From Rosellinia necatrix (taxonomy: Eukaryota; Ascomycota; Sordariomycetes; Xylariales; Xylariaceae), in contig JAGYVD010000012.1 of assembly GCA_021209875.1 (NCBI GenBank), forward strand, positions 62,001 through 126,000: 64,000 nucleotides of DNA, written 5' to 3'. Within the stretch, counting starts at the first letter, position 1, and every line of letters begins with the position of its first letter. Both the position numbers and the translations under genes were made by a program. Under the pieces are notes generated by a model. The model saw nothing but the letters and a program-made list of their open reading frames with translations, did not search any database and was not told the DNA's origin. Positions 55,752-64,000 of the stretch are shown here, one piece after another.

Positions 55752-57566
55752 ATGAATATTACACTAATACTTTTTTTGATCGGAATTTTAGGTTTCGTGT
55801 TGAATAGAAAAAATATTATATTAATGCTTATTTCAATTGAAATAATGCTTTTAGCTATAACATTTTTAATATTGGTAAGTTCACTTAACATTGATGATAT
55901 AATAGGCCAAACATATGCTATATACATAATAGCAGTAGCAGGAGCAGAATCTGCTATAGGTTTGGGTATTCTAGTAGCTTTCTACAGATTTATTAACTCC
56001 AGGGCCCCTGTTAAAAATCCAAGATCAAAATCTTCTTATTCACACTTTAATTCATTACCTCTAATTTCACCCTGTAATTTTACCATATCAAGGAATTTTT
56101 CTAGCGGAGGTAAACTCCGTCTACCTCACAAGCCGGAGGCTAGTTTTTCGTAACTCGAAACTTGTGAAAGTAAAATAGTTTTAAATCCTTCATTTATAAG
56201 CGGGTTCTCTGATGCTGAAGGTTCTTTTGTTGTAACTATTTTAAAGCCCGGCCCTGGCCAGGGCCAGGGCCAGGTCCAGGTCCAGGTCCAGGTCCAGGTC
56301 CAGGTCCAGGTCCAGGTCCAGGTCCCCCTAGATATAAAATAGGGTGAAATGTACAAGCTAGATTTAAAATAAAATTACATGAGGTAGATAGAGCTTTATT
56401 ATTATTAATTAAAAATTATTAGGATAATATTGGATATATTTCTAAATTAAATGATAAGTTAACCGTTGAATTTAGAGTTAGCTATATAACTAGTTTAAAT
56501 AAATTAATTACACCTCATTTTTAAAAGTATAGATTAATAACTAATAAACATAAAGATTTTATATTATTTAAATAAATTGTTTCGTTAATGTCAAAAAATA
56601 AACATACTACTTTAGAAGGATTAAAAGAAATTTTAGCACCTAGAGCATCTCTTAATGGAGGTTTATCTGAAAATTTAAAGATATCTTTTCCGCCGGGGCC
56701 CTCCGGGATTTTTTTAGTAAAAAAATTGATATAATACCCGTTAAAAGAGTAGAAATTGAGGCTAATTTTTTAAGTAATCTATCTCCTGATTGAGTAGCTG
56801 GTTTCTCTACAGGAGAATCAAATTTTTATATTGCTATATCGGGTACTAAAGTATGATTACGTTTTTCTATTGCCCAAGATTCAAAAGATAAATTATTATT
56901 AAAAAGTTTAGTTGAATTTTTTAATTGTGGTTATATAACTCAATATAAAAATCGTGAAGTGTGTGAATTTGTAGTTACAAAAATTAAAGATATAAATAAG
57001 TGTATTATTCCTTTTTTTAATCAATACAAAGGGGCGCTCCGCTGGCGCACCGCGATTTTTCTGAATAGAAAAATTAAATATAAAAATTATGTTAAATTTA
57101 AAAAAGCTGCTATTCTTATTAATAATAAAGAACATTTAACAGAAAAAGGTTTAAACGAAATAATAGAGTTAAAAAAGTCTATGAATAAGTATGATGAAAA
57201 TTGTCTTGATTAAAAAGGGGTTCAATCTTGATCATTAAAGGCGAGGTGAACCTTTGTCTAGTCTTATATAAGGCGAAACTCTCAAAATGCGGGAAACTCT
57301 TAAAAACAAATCTACCAAGTTAATATAGTAATATAATTAATGGAACAGGTAATGACTCGTTGTATGGTAAAAACGATTTGTATATGTAGAAAATCTGCTA
57401 CCAAGCACCTAGTATTCTAAGGAATAAGGGTGTGCAGTTCATCGACTAAACGTGAGTTGGTTTTTTATTAATAAAAGATATTAATAATTAGCTTAAGATA
57501 TAGTCAGGCTCAATATATGAATATTGGGGTAAACGAAGAGGAAGTATTGCCATAGAATATAAATAA
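55752..57566 (+). CDS. nad4L: NADH dehydrogenase subunit 4L (two exons)
   Basis: NAD4L is a small membrane subunit of complex I. Exons 55752..55990 and 57536..57566 join within a Leu codon (tt+a) and give exactly 89 residues from [20 protein letters not shown] to [15 protein letters not shown]. An in-frame upstream ATG at 55647 would add a GC-rich leader and is unlikely. The stop TAA shares its last A with the nad5 ATG, the usual nad4L/nad5 overlap. Confidence 0.95.
56150..57213 (+). pseudogene. decayed LAGLIDADG endonuclease, nad4L intron
   Basis: [18 protein letters not shown] (near 56193) is the first motif; it is followed by an in-frame GQ/VQ hexanucleotide expansion and then resumes [18 protein letters not shown]. 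Later TAA codons (56420, 56522, 56573), a frame break near 56700, the second motif [15 protein letters not shown] (near 56793) and a hairpin-element insertion at 57035-57075 make it non-functional. Confidence 0.82.
56263..56325 (+). repeat. (CCAGGT)n / (CCAGGG)n array
   Basis: About ten hexanucleotide units, the first few ccaggg and the rest ccaggt, inserted in multiples of three inside the LAGLIDADG relic. Confidence 0.93.
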
Positions 57567-60500
57567 TGTATTTAAGTATAATAATTTTACCTTTATTAGG
57601 TTCTATAGTGTCTGGCTTTTTTGGTAGAAAAGTTGGGGTAAATGGTGCACAAGTTATTACATGTTCAAGTGTAATAATAACTACAGTCTTAGCGATTATA
57701 GCTTTCTTTGAAGTAGGTTTTAATAATATACCTGTTTCAATTGAATTATTCAGGTGAATCGACTCTGAATGGTTCAATATTTTATGGGGTTTTGAATTTG
57801 ATAGTTTAACAGTGTCTATGTTGATACCTGTTTTAATAATAAGTTCTTTAGTTCATATATATTCTATTAGTTATATGAGTAATGATCCTCGGGGTTACGT
57901 TAGGGGAGAACGTAATTGTGGGGATAAACTGTCAAATTCCGGGGAACTCCTAAAGCTTCTGGTACCAAGCTCTAGTCGAAAGACTATAAGTGGCTGAACT
58001 AATTATTCAGGTATGGTAATAAGTCAGGAGATTTGTGAAAACAAAATGGACGATCGTGGATCTAAATCAGTAGTAGTGGATCGTCACTATACTGTAAAAG
58101 AGCAACGAGTAGACGGCAGTTGATCTGTTAAATTTGAACATCTAATAGATTTAAGGTGTACTCTGCAGGGTTTCGAAAGAAATAGAGGTATAAAACTCGG
58201 TTTCGGTCTTGCTCTCCTTCCTTTTTTGAAGGAGACACAAAAAGATTTAAACACCTTTGTCAAAATCCCGTCTAAGCAATTCGGTTTTAAAAATTTTTCT
58301 ACATATACGCAGGAGTCTATTCATCCTGGTGTTTGATCTGGTTTGATAGATGGTGAGGGTTCTTTTAGTATATTAATTGTTAGAGATAAAACTCGTAAAT
58401 TGGGCTGACGTACGGAGTTGAAGTTTCAAATAGGTCTTCATTCAAAAGATCTTAACGTATTATATCTATTACAAGAATATTTAGGAGGTATTGGTTCTAT
58501 TCATTTAGTTAAAAACGGAGAAGTAGTTAATTATTCTATAGATTCAATTGGAGATTTAAATAAACTTATTTTTCATTTCGAAAAATATCCTTTATTAACT
58601 CAGAAGGGTGCTGATTTATTTTTATTTAAAAAAGCAGTACAACTTGTTAATAATAAAGCTCACCTTACCTCAGAAGGTTTAATTAAAATGGTAAATATCA
58701 AAGCCTCAATGAATAATTTAGGTTTATCTGATACGTTAAAATTAGAATTTCCTGAAAATACTCCTGTTGAAAAACCTATAATTAATTCAGATAATGTAAG
58801 TTTGGATCCTTATTGAATTTCAGGTTTTGTCAGTGCTGAAGGAAATTTTGATGTTCGTATGCCAAAACGGCTAAAGGTCTGCATCGTAGAGTACAATTAA
58901 GATTTAGAATATCTCAACATATTAGAGATATTAAATTAATGGAAAAAATAGTTGAATATTTTCAAGCTGGTAAGATTTACAAATATAGTGGAGGTAAGTC
59001 TGCGGTTAGTTTATCCATAGTTGATTTTTCGGATATTACTAATAAAATAGTTCCTTTTTTTAGCCTAAATCCTATAATTGGTGTAAAATTATATGATTAT
59101 CTTGATTGATGTAAAATTCAGAGTTTAATGGTTAAACGTGCTCATCTTACAGTTCAAGGAATAACTTCAATAAGTGAGATCAAATCTGGTATGAATAGAG
59201 GTAGAAAAATTTCCGATAAATAACCATTGTTATTAAGGTGTAAGCTTACTTCGTTATAGTTTGCGCCTGGTAAAATCAATTGTAAGATAAATTTGATGAG
59301 TAAGCACATACAAAGATTTTTTAGTTATTTAAGTTTATTCACTTTTATGATGATTATCTTAGTAACAGCGAATAATTATTTGTTAATGTTTGTAGGATGA
59401 GAGGGTAAGTACTTAGGTTTAACAAAATTATTATTAATATTATTAACAGTCATTGGTTTTTTTTTTAATTTAAGGTATGACGCATGCTACGTAGCAGAAA
59501 AATCTTCTATTAAGGCACAAGCTCTGAACAGGTCCCAACCTAAAAAAAGTTTCAAACATAATGTTATTAATTCTTCTAATAGTATTACTACAATTTATTC
59601 TAAAAGTACATTATGATTTAAATATTTTAATAATAAAAAAGAATTATGTAGATATTATTCAACAAATAAATTATCTAAAGAATATAAAGAAGGGTGTGAA
59701 TTAACACCTGAACAAAAAGAAATACTTGTTGGGGTTATCTTAGGAGATGGTTTTTTAGAAAAATTAAATGTAAGATCTAATACAAGATTAAAAATTGATA
59801 ATACTTATCCTGATCAAGAAGAATTTGTAAACACATTAAGAAAATTGTTTGATCCAATTACCAATATGGAATCTAAAATTTTAACTAGAACAGACAAAAG
59901 ATCAAATAAAGTTACACAATCTATATATTTTGAACTTTAACTTTACCTTGTTTAAACTTTTATCATGAATTATTTTATAAAGATAGAATTAAATTAATTC
60001 CAAGTAACATTGGAGAATTGCTAACGGAAAAAGGATTAGCTTTTGGATTAATGGGAGACGGGTTTTATAGAAAAGATAGGGAGGAGTTTTAATTTGTACA
60101 GATTCTTATAGTTTAGCAGATGTTAAATTATTAAGAACAGTTTTAATTGAAAAGTTTGGACTTGTAGTATCAATACAAAAGCGTAGAGAAAATGTATATA
60201 GAATATATATAAATAAAACAAGTACAGAAAAATTAATAGATCTGGTTAAGCTTTATTTTATCCCGAGGATGTTCTACAAACTTGGAATATAAAAATGTTG
60301 ATAATATTGATTGTAAGTTAAGTTACCCTAATAGCCCTAAATGACTAAATTGAAATAAATATACAATTCTTAATCAAGGCGACCAAGCCGCCAGAAATAG
60401 ATCGCGCACTAAAGAGGTAGAAAATAAGAATGCTCAGGATACTTCTTTAATAATAGGGTCATTATTGGGTAATTCTTATTTAGAAAAGAATGAAAAAGGC

Positions 60501-63500
60501 GTCAGAGTTGTCTTTATAAAATGTAGTGGTAATATAGAATATTTAATTAATTTTTATTCTCATTTAAGTAAAATAGGGTGACTTCACCGTAAAGCAAAAA
60601 AACCTTATTTAAATAAAGTTATTTCTAAAAATAATAAGTTATTATATTATTGAAGAGTAGAAAGTGATTATTTAACCGAATTTGACTGATTATATGAAAT
60701 GTTCTATAAAGATGGCTCGGCCATAAAAACTATACCTTCAAATTTAAAAGATTATTTAACACCTTTATCTCTTACTATATGATATTTAGATAATACAGAT
60801 AAGTTATATTTATCCAGTCACCAAAGTTTTCATTTAAATAATGAAAATTTAAATTATATATCTCAAATATTAAAAGATAAATATGGTATTAATACATCTT
60901 ATAGATTAGAAAGTAAAGGTAAAGTTGGTTTTTATTTTGAAAACCATAGCTTAAGTAATTTTAGAGGGATAGTAAAGCCTTATATTTCTGCTTCTTTACA
61001 ATATAAATTAAACGAACCACATAATAAATTAAGTATGTGAAGTAATTTAGGGTTGCTTTTAAGCAAAAGTACTACTCCTTTAGTGCAGAATAGATTGCTT
61101 GGGCAGAGAAATTATTCTACTAGTGTAAAAAATATAAAGTACTCAACTACATATAAAAAAGAATATATATTGACTCAGTAGCTTGCGCACAAAAAGAAGC
61201 ATTAATAGGTATAATATTAGGTGACGGTTTATAGAAAGATCCAAATCTACTCATAATGCCCGAATTAGAATAGAGCAATCTTATCCTGAAAAAAGTGAAT
61301 ATTTAAAAAGTTTACATGAATTATTAGAACCTTTGACTGCAATGGAACCTACATTATTAACAAGAAAAAATTAAAAGAGAGGTGTTATAACTCAATCCTT
61401 GTATTTTAGAACTTTAGCTATGCCTTGTTTAAATTATTATTACGAATTATTTTATAAAAATAATATAAAAGAATTCCTAATAATTTAGAAGAATTATTGA
61501 CAGCTAGAGGGTTAGGCTTGCGCACCGTGTTAAAAAAAGATGTTTTTTTATACCGCTCCTGCGTATCCATACCCTAATCCTTTTTGGATACGGATCAGGA
61601 TCAGCAAGGGACCTTGGAGCTAAATATTAATAGGTGATGGTATAAAAAATTAATAAGTGATGGTATATAAAATTTATAGTGATGATGGAAAAAGTATTTT
61701 TATTTAATTTGGATAAAATGCAATTTTCATACAACCCTACGTTATGAAATTAACGTATGTTATTACAATAGTTTAATTTTTAAATATACAATGTACATTA
61801 CACTAATACTTTTTTTGATTGGAATTTTGGTATTCGTTTTAAATAGAAAAAATATTATATTAATATTTATCATCGTCTCGTTTTATTACGAGATAATGGT
61901 ATTAGCTATATCATACCTTATATTGGTAAGTTTTTTAAATACGGAAAAGGGCGAAACCTGAATGATTTGCATTATTGCTTTAGTTTATGGTTTAGGTAAT
62001 TTAGCAGCTTTTTATAGTTTAAGATTAAGTTTGAATCTTCAACCTATGTATTTAAATAGAATAACTTTACCTTTATTAGGGTCTATAGTTTCTGGCTTTT
62101 TTGGTAGAAAAGCTGGGGTTAGCTCTACACAGTTACTTATTACATATTCTAGAATAATGACTACAATATTAGAGCTTATAGCTTATTTTGAGGTAGGCTC
62201 TAATACTATATATAAGTCTAAATTTCATAGTTTAGGCACTAATCGTAATATAAAATTTATATGCAATAATAAGGTTTATTTTTCAACAAGCGCGCGTAGC
62301 GCACTGGGCTGCGGAGCCGGGGATATCAATAACCTAGAATCTAAAGTATTTTACTCTAATACTGATGTTGATAAAGAAAAAATAGTTAAAGAAAATCAAA
62401 ATAAATCTGGAGTTTATCGATGAACTAGTTTAAGTACAAAATATGCGTATATAGGAAGTAGCGTAAATCTAGGTAGAAGATTTAAAAATTATTATAGTTA
62501 TTCTTTTCTTACTAGAAATAAAAATATGAATATATCCAGAGCTATTTTAAAATACGGTTATTCGAACTTTAGTCTTGAAATATTAGAATATTGCACACCT
62601 GAAGAGTGTATTAAAAGAGAACAGTATTTTATAGATAATTTTAACCCTGAATATAATATATTAAAGATAGCAGGTTCAACATTAGGTTATAAACATACAG
62701 AAGAAACCTTAGCTAAATTTAAAGAAAGGAAATTAACACCTAATCACTTGGAAAATTTAAGAGCTCATTTAATGATATTAAATCAAAGCGAAAAGCTTAG
62801 ATCAGGTGCAAAGGAGCGAATGTTAAAATTAAATGAGGCAAAAGGTATAAAGGTAGAAGTAACTGATATTAGAACAAATGAAACTATAATATATAAATCC
62901 TTACGTGATGCAGCCAAAGCTTTAAATACAGATTTAAAAGCAATGCATTATAATGAAAGAATACAAAAAGAAAGAGGTATATCTGTACCCTTTAAAAAAA
63001 CATTATTATATAAGGATAAAAAGAGATTAAATATTCTCGTTCTTTTAGTAGGAGGATGACGGAGGTAAATCCGTTCACCATCAGACTATCCTTCATACTA
63101 GAGCATTTAGTAAAGAAGATGTTGAATATCGGCTTCGCACAAACAGTTTTGAATAAAAATTTTGAATTAATCACAAGATTAGAAGAGAAAACACAAGATC
63201 AATGAGTTATATATATACCTGTTCTGAGCCTTCGGCTCTCGCCTTCGTGCGATTTTTCTGTATAGAAAAATTAAAAAAATAAAGTTAAAAGATATTGTAG
63301 GTCCATATATGCATAAATCTATGTTGTATAAAGTATAAGTTTAGTTATAGTTAGTAATAAAAATATATTAAATAATAATAAAATAGAAAATATATTATAA
63401 ATATTGCATAATTTAAACATGTAAATTTAGATTATTACTAGCAATATCGTTGAAAACGATTAAATAAATAGAGTTAATTTATAGATCGTAGGTTATTTTA

Positions 63501-63819
63501 TTAGCCGCGACAGACTGGTTCAACGGTAGGTGTCTGAAATGATGCTTAATGTACAGTCGGAATCTTTATATTTAAATAATTTAAATATACCAAGGCTTTA
63601 TGTAAACCGTTTTGGTTATAAAGTACAGGGGGGGGGTATATTAACTCTTAATGTATATGCTTTTTAGATTTGGTAGGTGTTTGTTCATATCTTTTAGTGA
63701 GTTTCTGATTTACTAGAATAGCGGCAAATCAAAGTTCTCTTTCAGCCTTTTTAACTAATAGAGTAGGTGATTGTTTTTTAACTATAGGTATGTTTGCTAT
63801 TTTATGATGTTTAGGTAAT
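57566..63819 (+). CDS. nad5: NADH dehydrogenase subunit 5 (3' partial, exons 1-3)
   Basis: NAD5 is the largest proton-pumping membrane subunit of complex I. Exons are 57566..57889 ([20 protein letters not shown] to SYMSNDP), 59305..59406 ([20 protein letters not shown] to GWEG) and 63673..63819 ([20 protein letters not shown] to WCLGN). The gene then enters a third intron that runs past the end of the window. Joins and T/G ends are consistent. The rest of the gene lies outside. Confidence 0.95.
57890..59223 (+). CDS. LAGLIDADG homing endonuclease, nad5 intron 1 (frame break)
   Basis: In frame with exon 1. The first motif is [13 protein letters not shown] (about 58335) and the second is [17 protein letters not shown] (about 58813). 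Immediately after this the frame slips at a 4-A run near 58865; the other frame continues [20 protein letters not shown] to TAA 59221. One missing A explains it. It is either a base-call error or early decay. Confidence 0.8.
57890..59304 (+). mobile_element. group I intron 1 in nad5
   Basis: It lies between SNDP and HIQRFF. It has the shared 5' core (caaattccggggaactcct near 57932, gagcaacgagtagacgg near 58100), open in the exon frame into the endonuclease. Confidence 0.88.
59407..60292 (+). pseudogene. LAGLIDADG endonuclease (single-chain two-motif type), frame breaks
   Basis: It starts in frame with exon 2. [14 protein letters not shown] (near 59728) and [14 protein letters not shown] (near 60035) are the two motifs; [17 protein letters not shown] and [12 protein letters not shown] are typical of this family. 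The frame breaks at about 59933 (one A short in a run) and about 60082 (one G short in a run). The rest is well conserved, so it may be intact in reality. Confidence 0.72.
60240..61181 (+). CDS. LAGLIDADG endonuclease, second ORF of nad5 intron 2
   Basis: Open from 60240 to TAG 61179-61181 with nine or so TGA codons as Trp, but no clear ATG start. [18 protein letters not shown] (near 60447) and [17 protein letters not shown] (near 60768) are the two motifs, with [19 protein letters not shown] between. The start may be in frame with the preceding broken gene, which would make one double-length protein. Function presumed homing or splicing. Confidence 0.7.
61190..61545 (+). pseudogene. decayed second copy of the 59407 endonuclease
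   Basis: [28 protein letters not shown] and [16 protein letters not shown] segments align with the gene at 59700-60020, but are broken by stops and indels, and the copy ends in a GC element block at 61530. Confidence 0.72.
61791..63068 (+). CDS. chimeric ORF: nad4L-like + nad5-like + GIY-YIG endonuclease
   Basis: One open frame from ATG 61791 to TAA 63066-63068. It begins [20 protein letters not shown], a diverged NAD4L. It continues as [20 protein letters not shown], a diverged NAD5 N-terminus, and switches near 62205 to an endonuclease. GIY is NKSGVYRW, YIG is [14 protein letters not shown], then [18 protein letters not shown], a NUMOD3-like [11 protein letters not shown] and a C-terminal [14 protein letters not shown]. 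The catalytic GIY-YIG part looks intact. The nad4L/nad5 part is too diverged to be functional. Confidence 0.8.
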
Positions 63820-64000
63820 AAGAAAAAAAATAATGTTTTCAAATGTGAATATTCTAGTGCTAGTTATACTTACGTGGCTGCCCTTCGGATTAGTAAAGCC
63901 GCAAAAAAATAATAGAAATATTTCTTCTCGTTCCTACGAAGCGGGCTATCCTCTGGAAGTCCTGGGCGAAAGGCAGATAAGAAGATATTCAACTAGTTTC
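63820..64000 (+). mobile_element. start of nad5 intron 3 (cut by window end)
   Basis: After WCLGN the sequence no longer matches NAD5. It reads on as KKKNNVFKCEYSS to two stops. It contains a cgtggctgcccttcggatt GC fragment near 63873. The rest is outside the window. Confidence 0.7.

Larger units (their letters stand above)
55991..57535 (+). mobile_element. group I intron in nad4L with decayed ORF
   Basis: The core is at the 3' end (tcgactaaacgtgagttgg near 57439, aagatatagtcaggct near 57495). The ORF region is broken by stops, a (CCAGGT)n array and a GC hairpin element. Confidence 0.87.
59407..63672 (+). mobile_element. group I intron 2 in nad5 with stacked endonuclease relics
   Basis: A 4.3-kb intron between GWEG and VGVCSYLL. 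It contains in order a LAGLIDADG gene with frame breaks, a second LAGLIDADG ORF, a decayed copy of the first type, a GC element block (61530-61620), a nad4L/nad5/GIY-YIG chimeric ORF and a 3' noncoding core region with another hairpin element (63240). Confidence 0.85.

Noticed and set aside
56126..56356. Minus-strand ORF with Thr-Trp repeats
   Set aside because: It is the reverse reading of the (CCAGGT)n array over the nad4L intron relic.

Overview
The window is a contiguous piece of a large, intron-rich fungal mitochondrial genome. TGA is read as tryptophan throughout (for example in cox3, nad5 and most intronic ORFs), all standard genes lie on the + strand, and AT content is high. The gene order is nad4-atp8-atp6-rns-nad6-cox3-rnl-nad2-nad3-atp9-cox2-nad4L-nad5. 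rps3 sits inside a group I intron of rnl at the position equivalent to E. coli 2449. These features fit a filamentous ascomycete (Pezizomycotina), and the order best matches what I know of Leotiomycetes/Helotiales. The class assignment is inference.

Layout. 0-7 kb: 3' part of nad4 (one intron), atp8, atp6 (one intron) and an unknown membrane ORF. 7.5-15.2 kb: rns, a tRNA cluster, nad6 (group II intron), unknown ORFs, cox3, more tRNAs. 15.2-20.1 kb: rnl with the rps3 intron. 20.1-27.6 kb: tRNA cluster padded with GC-rich repeats and two decayed homing-endonuclease genes. 27.6-38 kb: nad2 (group I, group II, group I introns) abutting nad3 (one intron), which runs in frame into a complete class-III PLP aminotransferase. 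38.4-42.3 kb: atp9 (GIY-YIG intron) and an 801-codon membrane-GNAT ORF. 42.5-55.2 kb: cox2 in six exons with five introns; intron 2 is a nested composite carrying about 2.2 kb of DNA that looks nuclear. 55.7-64 kb: nad4L (one intron) overlapping nad5 by one base; nad5 exons 1-3 with a 4.3-kb intron holding three LAGLIDADG relics and a chimeric nad4L/nad5/GIY-YIG ORF.

The core genes encode complex I subunits (nad2, 3, 4, 4L, 5, 6), complex IV subunits (cox2, cox3), ATP synthase subunits (atp6, 8, 9), both rRNAs, a ribosomal protein and 27 recognisable tRNA genes. Most of the excess length is group I introns, many sharing one conserved core with their endonuclease ORFs in frame with the upstream exon, plus several families of dispersed GC-rich hairpin elements. 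The most unusual items are the NAD3-aminotransferase fusion, the split GIY-YIG gene with nuclear-like DNA in cox2 intron 2, and the nad4L/nad5/GIY-YIG chimera. Several frame breaks, including one in atp6, fall in homopolymers and may be base-calling errors.
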